NCBI RefSeq assembly: GCF_002104515.1
Contig: NZ_NBOE01000005.1
Location: forward strand, 124,001-188,000
DNA from: Colwellia polaris
GTDB taxonomy: Bacteria > Pseudomonadota > Gammaproteobacteria > Enterobacterales > Alteromonadaceae
Length of the DNA stretch: 64,000 bases
Direction of reading: 5' to 3'
Shown: positions 27,015 to 38,000 of the stretch, piece after piece
Position numbering within the stretch: the stretch's first letter is position 1
How the letters are laid out: every line of letters starts with the position of its first letter
Notes under the pieces: generated by a model
Told to the model about the DNA's origin: nothing
What the model saw: the letters and a program-made list of their open reading frames with translations, nothing else
Databases searched by the model: none
Translations under genes and position numbers: made by a program

Positions 27015-28084
27015 ATTCGGCCGCCAACTTCATAGGGAATTCTTATGCTGATTTTAACACCAGTTGGTACATTGTTGGCAACAACTAAAGAAAAATCATT
27101 CTGATACAAGGCTTGTAAGCGTTCTCGCGTATTGACCAAACCTACACCATTTTCTCGAAATAGATTACCATTTTTAATATCTGCACCTGGGCCATTATCA
27201 GCCAATTCTATTAGTAAATCGTTACCAAAACGACGTACTGATATATTGATGGAACCACCTTCTTCCTGCACGGCAACAGCATGTTTAATTGCGTTTTCAG
27301 CTAGAGGTTGCAGTATCATGCTAGGCACTAAAGCTAGATTACAGTCAGTAGCAACTTCACAAATCACTTGTAAACGTTCTTCAAAGCGTACTTTTTCAAT
27401 ATCTAAATACAGTCTTAATGCTTGTAGCTCACTATCGAGGGTTACCCGCTTCATTGGATCTTTATCAAGTGAATAGCGTAAAAACTCACTTAGTTTAGTC
27501 ACCATACCATTAGCTGTTTTATTTTCTTCGACCAAAATTAACGTTGATATAGCATTTAGGGTGTTAAACAAAAAATGTGGATTTAACTGATAACGCAACA
27601 TTTTTAATTGGGCTTGATGAGCAACATTATTGGCACGCAATACGTTTTGCTTTTCTTTTTGCAGCATTTGATAGTACTTAGTACCAAAGTATAAACCACT
27701 CCAGCTTAAAATAATGAAGAAAGAGAGGAGACTGTTTTTGGTGTAATAAAGCCAAAAATCAGGTCTGTAACCGTGCTTGTATATTTCCCAGTAATTAATA
27801 TTTTTAACTACCTGCCAAAGCACCCCCGTACAATAGGAAGTTAAAATAACCACGAAGGCTATTTTTAACGGGGTAAAATTCCAGACACGACGATATATAT
27901 ATCTAAGAGGAGCAGTAAACAACCAACCCGCATAGGCATTTAATAAAATAATAACAAGGAAAATATCGCGTAAATCATGCAGCAAAGAACCTAGGTAATG
28001 TACCAAGGCAAAGCCACACCAACCAGCAGTGTGTACTAGCCAAAATAAGCGATTTCTATTTTCTATAAATTCTTTCCAATTCAC
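27011..28084 (-). CDS. LytS/YehU-type sensor histidine kinase
   Basis: The protein has 357 residues. The first ~140 contain four hydrophobic helices with almost no periplasmic loop, so the signal is probably sensed in the membrane. The His_kinase motif is LNPH170FLFNTLNAIS, and a HATPase domain with PLAENAIKHAV and ELADNGPGADIKN completes the protein. This is the class that pairs with LytTR regulators. The start is GTG 28084, followed by MNWKEFIENRNRLFWLVHTAGW. The signal is unknown. Confidence 0.9.
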   Translation of the reverse strand: MNWKEFIENRNRLFWLVHTAGWCGFALVHYLGSLLHDLRDIFLVIILLNAYAGWLFTAPLRYIYRRVWNFTPLKIAFVVILTSYCTGVLWQVVKNINYWEIYKHGYRPDFWLYYTKNSLLSFFIILSWSGLYFGTKYYQMLQKEKQNVLRANNVAHQAQLKMLRYQLNPHFLFNTLNAISTLILVEENKTANGMVTKLSEFLRYSLDKDPMKRVTLDSELQALRLYLDIEKVRFEERLQVICEVATDCNLALVPSMILQPLAENAIKHAVAVQEEGGSINISVRRFGNDLLIELADNGPGADIKNGNLFRENGVGLVNTRERLQALYQNDFSLVVANNVPTGVKISIRIPYEVGGRI

Positions 28085-28169
28085 ATAAAAGACCTATTAG
28101 TGAGATTAGGGTAATTATGCGCTATGCAACTTACTCTCGCACTACCACTAGTCTTAAGATTAATACGGC

Positions 28170-29213
28170 TTATCTCATTTGATCTAAAATCGTATTTGCT
28201 TGTGAATAACAGACCGATAATAACGACATCTGATTTTCAGCTAAAATTTTGTAGCTTTGCTGCTTGTTAGCTTGATATTTAGTGAAATACCACAAGTAAT
28301 TGACTAATATGGATAAATCATAGTAACACGTAACCGCATCACTGGATATATTTGCCTCAAACTGGCCGACACCTAGTATATTGTCGACAATTTCTGATAG
28401 GTTCTCGCAGTTGTTTGCACTACTTTTGTGTTGCAGGCCAAATAAATTAAATGTTTTAATTTTATTACGCTCAATCTCATTAACGGCCAATAACATTGCA
28501 ATATCATATTCTCTGGGAGCAATACATGCACATTCAAAATCGATTAATTGATATAAAGCTGTCGAACTTTTATGCTCACTTTTTATTCGCATCGCATTAG
28601 CGAAATTAGCATCTCCATGGCACAACACCTTTTCGCTACTTAGCACTATATTAGTTATCTTACTTAAATTATGTTTTAACACCGCTAATAACGAATCTAG
28701 GCTATGTTTTAATGTTTCATCGCACTCTAAGTTGGTTAATAACGGCTTAATAGTGGTAAGAATATCTAAGGTGGGTATTGGCTGAGTTGTTGTTATTTGA
28801 TCATCATTCGGTAGATTTAACCCTACTGATTTTTCAAGGCCAAAATGTTGGGTATTTGATTGCTTGTAATCAATAGTATGGCAGCGTGATATCAGCGCTA
28901 GCATAATGGCTATTTTTTCACTTTCGCTTACTGGTGCAGTATTTAAGCCCTCACCGACTATAAATTCGGTTATTAACCAGTTATGCCCTACATAAATTAA
29001 ATCAGGTGATATACCTTGCGTAGCAGCTAGCTGAGCAACGGTTGCCTCAACGCTTTTAGAGTCGAGATACTTCGCGAAATATTTATTATTGTTATAAGCA
29101 ACACAAAAACAAGGCTGACTTAACCCTGCTGCAATTATACTGATGTCATCTGCCCTAAGGTTTTTAAAACAAGGCAGCTGACATAGTTTTTGAATTAGAA
29201 TTTGTTGATCCAT
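28170..29213 (-). CDS. aminoglycoside-phosphotransferase-fold kinase, probably thiamine kinase
   Basis: This 347-residue APH/choline-kinase-fold protein has the catalytic loop VLCHGDANFANAM and the metal-binding IDFECACIAPREYDIAMLLAVNE. The ATP-binding N-lobe is about residues 25-100. On sequence alone it could phosphorylate any small alcohol. The neighbours (PnuC-type transporter, YkoF-like protein, TonB receptor, TPP riboswitch) point to thiamine as the substrate, so that imported thiamine is trapped as thiamine phosphate. It starts 55 bp after the transporter gene. Confidence 0.75.
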   Translation of the reverse strand: MDQQILIQKLCQLPCFKNLRADDISIIAAGLSQPCFCVAYNNNKYFAKYLDSKSVEATVAQLAATQGISPDLIYVGHNWLITEFIVGEGLNTAPVSESEKIAIMLALISRCHTIDYKQSNTQHFGLEKSVGLNLPNDDQITTTQPIPTLDILTTIKPLLTNLECDETLKHSLDSLLAVLKHNLSKITNIVLSSEKVLCHGDANFANAMRIKSEHKSSTALYQLIDFECACIAPREYDIAMLLAVNEIERNKIKTFNLFGLQHKSSANNCENLSEIVDNILGVGQFEANISSDAVTCYYDLSILVNYLWYFTKYQANKQQSYKILAENQMSLLSVCYSQANTILDQMR

Positions 29214-29268
29214 GGTTATGAGCTCACATTCAAAGTAGATCTTGCTGTTTACTCAATTTATGTACTAC

Positions 29269-29943
29269 TTAGCTGATAACTGAATTATTCATACAAATTT
29301 CGTCATGTTGTTGACGAAATTGCATTTTATAATACTTACGCCACTGCCAATAACCATAAATAGAAAATATAACGAATCCAGCAAATAAAGCAGCCGTTGG
29401 TAGCAAGCCTTTTTCAATATAAAGATAAATTGAAACTATATCTATAACAATGAAGTAGAGCCAATTCTCTATAACTTTTTGGGTAATTAAGTAAGTAGCA
29501 AATACTGAGAAAACCGTTGTAGCGCTATCAAGATACGGAAAATGTGCAGGAGTATAGTTTGCCATTAACCAACCCAAAGCTAAAGACACTAAAGCCAAGC
29601 TCACAATTATCAGGCTATGTCGCTTTAACGACCACTGACTATAGAGTAATGCTTTTGTTAATGTTTGATTTGTTGATTCAGTATTTTTATGCCAACAAAA
29701 CCAACCATATAGCGCCATTAGTAGGTAATACAGCTGTAACAGGCTGTCCATCCACAAATACACGTTATAAAAAATAACTGTATATAATATGGTGCTAACT
29801 ATGGCCGCTGGCCAACACCAAATATTTCCTTTTGCAGCTAACACAACATAGAGCACTGATGTTAATACCGCGAGTAACTCGAATAATGGCAAGGTAGTGA
29901 AATAATGAATAATCTCACTTGTTGCGCTCATTGAACTGTCCAT
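29269..29943 (-). CDS. pnuT: PnuC-family transporter, probably thiamine transporter PnuT
   Basis: This 224-residue membrane protein has seven to eight helices and the PnuC fold: LFELLAVLTSVLYVVLAAKGNIWCWPAAIVSTILYTVIFY, then LQLYYLLMALYGWFCW and a closing GYWQWRKYYK. PnuC proteins take up nicotinamide riboside by facilitated diffusion followed by phosphorylation. The PnuT branch carries thiamine and is found in TPP-riboswitch clusters. The position between a YkoF-like gene and a kinase, below a TPP riboswitch, favours thiamine. Its ATG overlaps the preceding stop (TAATG). Confidence 0.82.
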   Translation of the reverse strand: MDSSMSATSEIIHYFTTLPLFELLAVLTSVLYVVLAAKGNIWCWPAAIVSTILYTVIFYNVYLWMDSLLQLYYLLMALYGWFCWHKNTESTNQTLTKALLYSQWSLKRHSLIIVSLALVSLALGWLMANYTPAHFPYLDSATTVFSVFATYLITQKVIENWLYFIVIDIVSIYLYIEKGLLPTAALFAGFVIFSIYGYWQWRKYYKMQFRQQHDEICMNNSVIS

Positions 29944-30209
29944 TAAGACTCAGCTTCTACTTCAGAGCGGTCACCGCCAATAAATTTACAAATAAAAACA
30001 GCAGCATTCAGCTTTTGGTGTACATGCTTTATTTCAGTCATCACATGAGAGGTAGCAAGATCGTAGTCTCCAAATACTTGCGTGCTCATACCATTCGTTA
30101 CAACCGTTAAGCCTTCAACTAAACGCAAACGTTTAATAAACGCCCAAATTTCTGTTTTAAACTTTTCTTCCGCCAATGGGTATAAGCTAATTTCAATTGA
30201 TATTTTCAT
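29943..30209 (-). CDS. YkoF-like thiamine/HMP-binding protein
   Basis: This 88-residue protein carries one YkoF-type ferredoxin-like domain (ISIEISLYPLAEEKFKTEIWAFIKRL, LTVVTNGMSTQVFGDYDLATSHVMTEI). Bacillus YkoF binds thiamine and hydroxymethylpyrimidine with two such domains; this one has a single domain and would probably act as a dimer. There is no signal peptide, so it is cytoplasmic. The overlap with the transporter gene suggests a role in thiamine handling. Assignment rests on pattern and context. Confidence 0.7.
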   Translation of the reverse strand: MKISIEISLYPLAEEKFKTEIWAFIKRLRLVEGLTVVTNGMSTQVFGDYDLATSHVMTEIKHVHQKLNAAVFICKFIGGDRSEVEAES

Positions 30210-30348
30210 AATTACTACTTAATCATATTTAAATAAGGAGCACGCTAACCTTGATAAATGCGTGCTCGAGATAAGCTGTAAATCCAACTTATAGCAATTA
30301 TTGCTAGATAAAAGCTAATAAATTGCAATACGTTGTAAGTTATAGCGT

Positions 30349-32442
30349 TTAAAAGTTGTAGTCAAATGTTGCGCCAAAAACTGCAGGTTCAGCCAATTGA
30401 TAGTATGCTTTTGCCGTGTATTCATCTCGTGGATCATTACCAAAATAAAAGCCACGTGTTGCATACGTTTCATCAAATAAATTACGTGCCCATAATTTTA
30501 CTTGCCAATCATCTTTAGTGTAACTAAGAGATAAATTTACAATCTCAATAGCTTCTGACTTTTCTTGATGGGTGTCAGAAAATAGAAACTCATCTTTACC
30601 GTCAACTGAAATATTTAATAGTAAATGATCTGACAGTTGATAATTCAAACCAAGGTTGAATTGATAACTTGGCGCATGCGCTTGTTCGTCTCCTGATTTA
30701 TCATTACCATCTGAATCAATAAAACCTTTATATTCAGTATCTAACAGCCCTAAAGCGCCATAAAGTTCAAGTTCAGGTGTGATTTGCCAGCCAGCTTCTA
30801 GCTCTAAACCAAAGTTGGTCCCTGTTGCTGCATTACCTAAATATGAAACAAAGTCTGTACTACCATCTTCACGTAACGCTAAAGAAGAGGTACGCACTTG
30901 CATATCGTCTCTGTCCATGTAGAAAATAGCGCTGCGAACATAAGCTTGGTTATTTAATAAATTTACTTTATAACCTAGTTCGTAGTTCCATAAATATTCC
31001 GGTGAAAACTCACGTAAATCAGCGGGTAAACTTCCTTCTGTATTAGCACCACCAGCCTTGTAACCTCGATTAATGGAACCGTAAAATAGGTTATTTTTAT
31101 CCATTTGATAAGACAACACAACTTTACCACCCACCATGGTATCGTTTGGTGAAAACGCTAGCATTTCACTGTCGTTGTAATCCGAGTTTCTTCGCTCTAA
31201 CCTAAGACCTGTAGTAAGACTTAGCTTTTTATCAAGTTGGCTATCAAACTGAACAAATGCGGCAATATTATCGGTATCAAACGTTGATGTAAAATCAGCA
31301 GAAAGGTAAGTATATTTTCTTAATAAATCAGTTTTCTCTTGCTTGAAATACAAGCCTGTTACCCAAGCGGTACTCTTGTTGAAAATTTCTCCACCCGGCT
31401 TTGACACAGCTCTTAACTCAGCTGTAGCTGAGGTTTTATCACGAAAATACTGATCTTCTGAGCTATATTCCCAGTCGGGACGTATACCAACAAAAGCCCA
31501 ATCTTCATCATAACCATAATCTAAAGTTGAGTCTGCGTAGCTAAAAATGCTCTCTAAGGTAAAGTCGTTAAAACCTTGATAAGTAAACGTTGTTGCTAGG
31601 GCTTTGGTGTCTTGACGATCAAAACCTGGTTGGTCAGATAATGTTTGACGAGTATTATCAAGTGAGAACGCATCATAACCATTATCAAAATCTGCAACAA
31701 AAGTTGTTATATCAATAGTTAAGTCGTCGGTTGCTTGAATAGCCAACTTACCACGCATAGTAAATTCATCGCGATTATTAGTATCGTCACGATTTAAAAA
31801 GTCATTCTCGATGAAACCATCGCTACTGTACTGCTCAACCGCCAAACGATAGTTTACTTTCTTTGTTGCCGGCCCTGATAATACCAAACCAGCACTGTAA
31901 CTATCGTAATTACCAGCAGATAATCTAACTTTACCTTCAAAGGTATCGCTAGGTTTATTTGATGTAATATTTATCATACCCGCCATGGCATTAGCGCCAA
32001 AGCGTGTACCTTGCGGGCCACGGTAAACCTCTACTTGTTCAACGTCAAACGTTGACGCTATGCTACCAACACTTGAAAAATCAATACCATCAATAACTAA
32101 ACCCACAGATGGGTTAATGGGTTCTTTAAATTGGCTACGTTCCCCAATACCACGAATTTGATAATATCGAGCACGTTGCGTACCACTAGAAAAATTAACA
32201 TTCGGTGTGCGAGCAATAATCTCTTCTAAATTTTGTGCGTTTCGTGCATTAATTTCATCGCTGGCGATAACAGATAAAGAGCTTGCAGTTTTTTGTAGTG
32301 ATGTTGCACGAAAGTCACCATCAATGGTGATGACTTCTGTTACGGGTGCAGCAATATCATTTGAAGTTTCTTCAGCAAATGTTGTTTGAGCAACAAGGCT
32401 AGTGAATATTGCTAAAGCAACAGGTGTTTTTATAAATGTCAT
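30349..32442 (-). CDS. TonB-dependent outer-membrane receptor, probably for thiamine
   Basis: This 697-residue receptor has a signal peptide ending in QTTFA (residues 1-23). The plug domain (SLSVIASDEINARNAQNLEEIIARTPNVNF, VEVYRGPQGTRFGANAMAGMINITS) is followed by a beta-barrel of about 530 residues ending in an aromatic residue (GATFDYNF), as the assembly machinery requires. The nearest relatives by eye are siderophore-type receptors. However, the TPP riboswitch in its leader and the thiamine genes behind it indicate uptake of thiamine or a precursor across the outer membrane. Confidence 0.88.
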   Translation of the reverse strand: MTFIKTPVALAIFTSLVAQTTFAEETSNDIAAPVTEVITIDGDFRATSLQKTASSLSVIASDEINARNAQNLEEIIARTPNVNFSSGTQRARYYQIRGIGERSQFKEPINPSVGLVIDGIDFSSVGSIASTFDVEQVEVYRGPQGTRFGANAMAGMINITSNKPSDTFEGKVRLSAGNYDSYSAGLVLSGPATKKVNYRLAVEQYSSDGFIENDFLNRDDTNNRDEFTMRGKLAIQATDDLTIDITTFVADFDNGYDAFSLDNTRQTLSDQPGFDRQDTKALATTFTYQGFNDFTLESIFSYADSTLDYGYDEDWAFVGIRPDWEYSSEDQYFRDKTSATAELRAVSKPGGEIFNKSTAWVTGLYFKQEKTDLLRKYTYLSADFTSTFDTDNIAAFVQFDSQLDKKLSLTTGLRLERRNSDYNDSEMLAFSPNDTMVGGKVVLSYQMDKNNLFYGSINRGYKAGGANTEGSLPADLREFSPEYLWNYELGYKVNLLNNQAYVRSAIFYMDRDDMQVRTSSLALREDGSTDFVSYLGNAATGTNFGLELEAGWQITPELELYGALGLLDTEYKGFIDSDGNDKSGDEQAHAPSYQFNLGLNYQLSDHLLLNISVDGKDEFLFSDTHQEKSEAIEIVNLSLSYTKDDWQVKLWARNLFDETYATRGFYFGNDPRDEYTAKAYYQLAEPAVFGATFDYNF

Positions 32443-32588
32443 TATGATCTCATAAATTCGACTAGGAATACGTTATGGGATCCGGCATATGGGAAGATAG
32501 CTTAAGGTGTATAAACTGTATAATTAACAGATACCTCAAGCACAATTCGAGGCAACAAAAGTTAACATACAGAATGGTAATACGATGA

Positions 32589-32690
32589 GCTTAACCATTC
32601 CTACGCCGGTACTATCCGGTTCAGGTTCTAAGGGTTCGCTTCGCATCTCAGCCATTAAAATCGTTAAATTTATCAGGCACCCCTTGGTTC
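32589..32690 (-). promoter_or_regulatory. TPP riboswitch (THI element)
   Basis: On the minus strand, upstream of the TonB receptor, the conserved TPP-aptamer pieces occur in order: AGGGGTGCC (P1/P2 side), GGCTGAGATG, ACCCTTAGAACCTGA, and CCGGATAGTACCGGCGTAGGAA. The CUGAGA and ACCUGA cores that grip the pyrimidine and the GCGUAGGA segment that grips the pyrophosphate are exact. It should shut down the downstream cluster when TPP is plentiful. About 146 nt separate it from the receptor ATG. A CCTC...GAGG hairpin (near 32540-32560) could be part of the expression platform, but no clear U-tract is seen. Confidence 0.93.
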
Positions 32691-33002
32691 GGTATGCATA
32701 CTAACAATTTTTACTGGAAAGTACAGAGTAAAAACTTTAAAAGCTACAATTAACTCAGCTTGCTGCCTCTATTGAGTTAAATGATGCTAGCGCACTCACA
32801 TCTTACAATAGTCGCTTAAATGCCTTAGCAATATTGAGGTTTTATAGATTGATTCGGGTTAACTATGAAGAACAATAGTGAGGAAAAACGAAGGGAAATA
32901 ACGAGTAATACTACAGCAACTGTTTTGTCTCGCCTGAATATACACTCACCTCTGAGCATAAAAAATAACACAGAGGTGAAAATATAAATTAGATTTTAAT
33001 CA

Positions 33003-34067
33003 CTACACTTTATGAATCCAGCCGAATTTATCTTCATGCGTACCGTATTGAATTCCCGTTAATTCATCATACAAATGCTTAGATACTGGGCCGGTTTGGT
33101 TACTATTAATAATATGTTTATTACCTTTAAAACCAAGTTCTCCAACAGGTGATATTACTGCAGCAGTACCACAACCAAACACTTCAGTTATTTTTCCACT
33201 GTCAATATCTGCTAAGATTTCGTTTATATCTAACTTCTGTTCACTTACTTCATAACCAAGCGTAGGGGCTAGTTTTAAAATTGAGTCTCTAGTTATACCC
33301 GGTAAAATGCTACCGCTTAACGCAGGGGTTACTATCTTTTTCCCTTCGTAAACAAAGCATATATTCATCGCGCCAACTTCTTCTATATATTGGCCGTTAA
33401 CTGCGTCTAACCACAACACCTGTGAATAACCAATTTTACTCACTTCTTCAGAGGCTAAAAGACTTGCAGCATAATTTCCACCTGTTTTAGCTTCACCTAC
33501 ACCACCTTTTACAGCACGTCGATATTCGTCAGAAACGAAAACGGCAATTGGGGTTAATCCGCCAGAAAAATAACTACCTGCAGGTCCTGTAATTATAAAG
33601 TGACTATAAGCACTACTAGCTCCAAGGCCAAGTTTAGGACTTGTTGCAATCATGGTTGGACGAATATATAAAGAGGCACCCTTTTGATCTGGCACCCAAG
33701 CCTTATCAATTTTTACTAATGATTTTATAGCGTCAAGATGTAGAGCTTCATCTACTTCTGGCATAACCATACGTTTTGCTGAGCGATTAAATCGTTTTAT
33801 ATTTTCTTCAGGACGAAATAAATTAATACCACCGTTAACATCTTTATATGCTTTTAAACCTTCGAATATTTCTTGGCTGTAATGAAAAACTGCCGCTGAT
33901 GGATCAAGTGAAAGTGGACGATAAGGGCCAATATTTGCATCATTCCAACCGTTATCTTGGTCAAAATTTTGTAGGAACATATGATCAGAAAATGTTACGC
34001 CAAAACTGTATTCTTCAGGGCAGGCATTACATTGTTCTATCGGTAGAGAATTTATTTTTATCATCAT
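33003..34067 (-). CDS. ilvE: branched-chain amino acid aminotransferase
   Basis: This 354-residue class IV PLP enzyme is of the longer (type II/eukaryote-like) BCAT group: FHYSQEIFEGLKAYK, NIKRFNRSAKRMVMPE, LYIRPTMIATSPKLG, the PLP lysine in VGEAKTGGNYAAS, and EVFGCGTAAVISPVG. It transfers the amino group between glutamate and the keto acids of Leu, Ile and Val. It is a single-gene unit. The 312 bp downstream, up to the TPP riboswitch, hold an inverted repeat near 32946-32978 but no clear terminator. Confidence 0.93.
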   Translation of the reverse strand: MMIKINSLPIEQCNACPEEYSFGVTFSDHMFLQNFDQDNGWNDANIGPYRPLSLDPSAAVFHYSQEIFEGLKAYKDVNGGINLFRPEENIKRFNRSAKRMVMPEVDEALHLDAIKSLVKIDKAWVPDQKGASLYIRPTMIATSPKLGLGASSAYSHFIITGPAGSYFSGGLTPIAVFVSDEYRRAVKGGVGEAKTGGNYAASLLASEEVSKIGYSQVLWLDAVNGQYIEEVGAMNICFVYEGKKIVTPALSGSILPGITRDSILKLAPTLGYEVSEQKLDINEILADIDSGKITEVFGCGTAAVISPVGELGFKGNKHIINSNQTGPVSKHLYDELTGIQYGTHEDKFGWIHKV

Positions 34068-34590
34068 TTATACGCTCATTTTAATAAAGTAATATTTCAA
34101 ATATTGTATGGTTAGCAAACTAGGCTATTGCTTCAGCGAGACGTTAACATAGGCAACGAACTTTCTATTAAGTCATGTCATTTTATTTAACTATTTTCGG
34201 AGAAATCACTCAAGCATAATGTTCCAATTTTTCGTAAAGTTTTTAAACTACGAACTTTTTATAATTCTATCACTTGGAATATACGCTAAATCAGCGCTTA
34301 TTTGGCAAATATAAAGTAAATTTATGTAATTAAATTGCGATTAAATCGGAACAATTATTTTGCACCATCACTTTATTGGAATCACTATGGTTTTTTCTTG
34401 AATAATTAAAAATAAGCATAGACATTGCAATGTTGATTAGTGCCTGCAGCCTAAAAGCTTATTTACTGTTAAGTTTATTGTTTCAGGCTGATATTTTTTA
34501 TGACTACTTCTCTGAAATAATCCGTATTTCAGGTTATTCATAATGGTTTAAGGCAATAGCTAGAGATAATGACTAAAGATCGAAGCTAAA
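34068..34590. other. intergenic region without recognised features
   Basis: The 523 bp between hinT and ilvE are very AT-rich. I see no credible ORF, RNA gene or strong hairpin. The part next to 34067 must contain the ilvE promoter. Confidence 0.6.
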
Positions 34591-34959
34591 TTAGCTAATA
34601 TTTAGCATTTTACCCAAAGGTTCTCCGCCTACTAAATGTAGGTGGATATGATAAACTTCTTGGCCACCATGTTGATTGCAGTTCATGATCAAACGGTACC
34701 CGTCTTCTGCAATACCCTCTTCTTTTGCCAGTTTTTTAGCAACACTAAACATACGACCTATGGTCAACTCGTCTTCTTGTTCAATATCATTAGCTGTGGC
34801 AATGAGTTTATTTGGGATCACCAAAATATGACTTTTGGCTTGTGGAGAAATATCGCGAAATGCAGTTACTAGATCATCTTGAAAAAGTAATGGGGTTGGT
34901 ATTTCCTGGCGAATAATTTTAGAAAATATAGTTTCTTCTGGAGAGTTTATGTCGGCCAT
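34591..34959 (-). CDS. hinT: HIT-family nucleotide-binding hydrolase (HinT)
   Basis: This is a 122-residue HIT protein with the triad [11 protein letters not shown] (H-x-H-x-H) near the C-terminus, and [43 protein letters not shown] before it. HinT hydrolyses adenosine phosphoramidates and related acyl-adenylates. The length is normal, and the gene has its own short 5' region. Confidence 0.93.
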   Translation of the reverse strand: MADINSPEETIFSKIIRQEIPTPLLFQDDLVTAFRDISPQAKSHILVIPNKLIATANDIEQEDELTIGRMFSVAKKLAKEEGIAEDGYRLIMNCNQHGGQEVYHIHLHLVGGEPLGKMLNIS

Positions 34960-35069
34960 CAGATTATCTCAGTTGGGTTAAATACTATTTCACCTTAGTT
35001 TAACCAAGAGTTAAACGAATAACAAAGGCTTATCATTCGTTTAACTGCATTAGATTTTATATATTTTAG

Positions 35070-38000
35070 CTATGTAAACTGATCAATCAATTTTTGCTTA
35101 CCTTTGTTTGATACTTTTTTTATGTCTTCAACTAATAAGTAATTTACTGGCACTAAAATTAACGTAATAAAGGTTGCAAATATTATCCCAAAACCTAATG
35201 AAACCGCCATAGGTATTAAGAATTGGGCTTGTGTAGCTTTTTCAAACAGTAAAGGCATTAAACCAATAAAAGTAGTTAACGATGTTAGCATTACTGGACG
35301 AAAGCGAGATTGAGCCGCAATTAATACTGCGTCATAAGCTTTAATGCCAGAACGAACTTTTGCGTTTATAAAATCAACTAAGACTAAACTGTCGTTTACT
35401 ACAACGCCAATAAGCGCCATTAAACCTAGTATACTCATTATGGTTAAATCCATACCCATGATCCAATGCCCTATGATTGCACCAATGGCCCCAAACGGGA
35501 TAACCGACATAACGATGATCGGCTGTACATAAGATTTAAAAGGTATCGCCAATAAACAGTAAATAATAAAGAATACAAAGACTAAGCCCCAAGCTAAACT
35601 ACTAAAAGAGTCGGCTTGCTCACGCGCTTCACCTTCTAAACTATAAGAAACCCCAGGGTATTTGCTCATTAACTCGGTTAAAAATTGATTAAGATCAGCA
35701 TTTAACGTGGTCATATTAGTGGCATTTTTATCAACATCAGCGGTTACATTAATCGTACGGTATCGGTCTATACGAGTAATAGCAGACGCACTCTTACCGG
35801 GCTTTAATGTGGCAACATGTGATAAAGGTACTTTGCCACCACTTGGAGTATTTATCAGCATATCGTTTAGTTTGGATATAGATTGTCGCTCTGACAATGG
35901 AAAACGCAACATAACGCGTAAATCATCACGGCCACGTTGAATACGCTGAACTTGTGAGCCAAAGTAAGCATCTCTGACTTGTCTGGTAACCCAAGTGTTA
36001 TTCATACCCATGGCATATCCCTGCGCAGTTAATTGTATTTGCAGCTCTTCTTTACCATTGGATAAACTATCAGCTATTTCAAAAGCGGTAGGGTAAGTTC
36101 GAATACGGTTTTTAACTTCATCAGAGACCAGTTTCAATGTTTTCAAATCTGTTGCGGAGAGCTGAACATCAATGGGATCGCCCCCCCTACCTAATTCTGC
36201 TCTGAACGTAACACTTTCAGCGCCCGGTAATGGGCCAATTAATTCTCGCCATTCTTTAACTAATTGTGCAGTACCAATGCCGGTGGTATTTTTATCAGCA
36301 GCTAATATTTCAAAACGCACACGACCTTTTTCTTCACTGGTGATAGCTAAGGTATTTAAAATCAAGCTTTGGCCTTGTTCATCACGATATTTATCTTGCA
36401 GTAATTTCGCAGAATTAGACATTTTTTCAACATATGAATCTACTACATCAAAACTCGTACCCACAGGCATAGTGACACTACCAAGCGCTGTTTCACTAGC
36501 AATACGTGGGAAGAATACAAAGCGAGTCCAGCCACTAGTAATAAAGGCTACAATTAGAATAAGAACACCAAAAAACAATGCCACTGTAGTTAAACGATTA
36601 CGAATAGACAATGCCAACAATGGTTTATAGTATTTAAGGATCGCATTTTCAAAGCCATCAGCAAAGCCTTGTTGCCAAACACTAAATTTAGATTGTTTGG
36701 TACTTTCACTGCGCAAACGTAGCGACTTTAAATGTGAAGGTAGTACAAACTTAGACTCTATTAAACTAAACAATAAAACCGGGATAACAATAACCGGAAT
36801 TTGTGCAAATAAAGCGCCTCGCTGCCCTTCAATAAAAGCTAACGGCAAAAAGGCTGCTACTGTGGTCAAAATACCAAAAGTTACTGGGGTTGCAACTTCT
36901 TGTGTTCCTTTAATGGCGGCCTCTAAACCGCTAGATGCCGTTTGGGTATGCCGATAAATATTTTCGCCGGTTACAATGGCATCATCAACAACTATACCCA
37001 ACACCAAAATAAAACCAAATAAACTCATGATATTAATAGAAATATCGAAGAATGGCATAACGATAAATGCGCCCATAAAACTCACCGGTATACCAATTGA
37101 CACCCAAAAAGCTATCGAAGGACGTAAAAATAATGTCAGTAGAATTAAAACAAGAAAGCCACCTTGTAACGCATTGGTAATTAATGTGTTAAGTCGACTT
37201 TTTACAATTTCAGAATCATCATCCCAATAACTAAGCACAAAGCCTTGAGGTAAGGTATCTTGACGGTCATCGATATATTCTTTAACCGCATCAGCAACGT
37301 CAATTGCGCTTTGATTACCAATTCTATACACGTCTATTAACGCACCTTGCTGACCGTTAAAACGGGCGCGCAGTGGCGTTTCTTCAAAACCGTCATTTAC
37401 TGTTGCTATATCTTGTAATAAAAGAAACGTACCATCGGTATTAGTTTTTATTACAATTTTTTCAAACTCGTCACGACGATAGGCTTGACCAATATTACGT
37501 ACTAGTACATCCCCCCCATCGGTACGCACATTACCTGCTGAAATATCCACAGAGCTATTACTAATGGCTGTTGATATTTCACTTAGGGTTAATTGATACT
37601 GTTCTAATTTACTTTGATTAATATCGATACTAATTTCATAATCACGAACAGCATCTAACGCTACTTGCGTTACCTGAGGTAATTTCAGTAAATCATCACG
37701 CACTTGCTCGGCAAATTCACGTATCTCTTTTTCACCGTAATCAGAAGCAATAGTAACTGAAATCACATTACGAATACGTTGCGCGATTGCGGTAACGGGC
37801 TTTTCTGCGTCAACGGGAAAGGTATTTATCGCATCTACACGGCTTTTAATATCAGCCAGTAAATCTCGAACATCGATACTCGAGTCTGCTTCAATTCGAA
37901 CCGAAGCGCCACCTTCAACAGAGGTACTAATGATTTTTTCTATACCTTCAAGATCTTGAACCGCTTCTTCAATGCGTATGGCTACGCCTTGCTCTGCATC

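Noticed and set aside
36172-36630. 152-codon ORF antisense to the RND permease, and similar ORFs across 35344-37230
   Set aside because: They are shadows of the permease gene with no ribosome binding site or recognisable domain.
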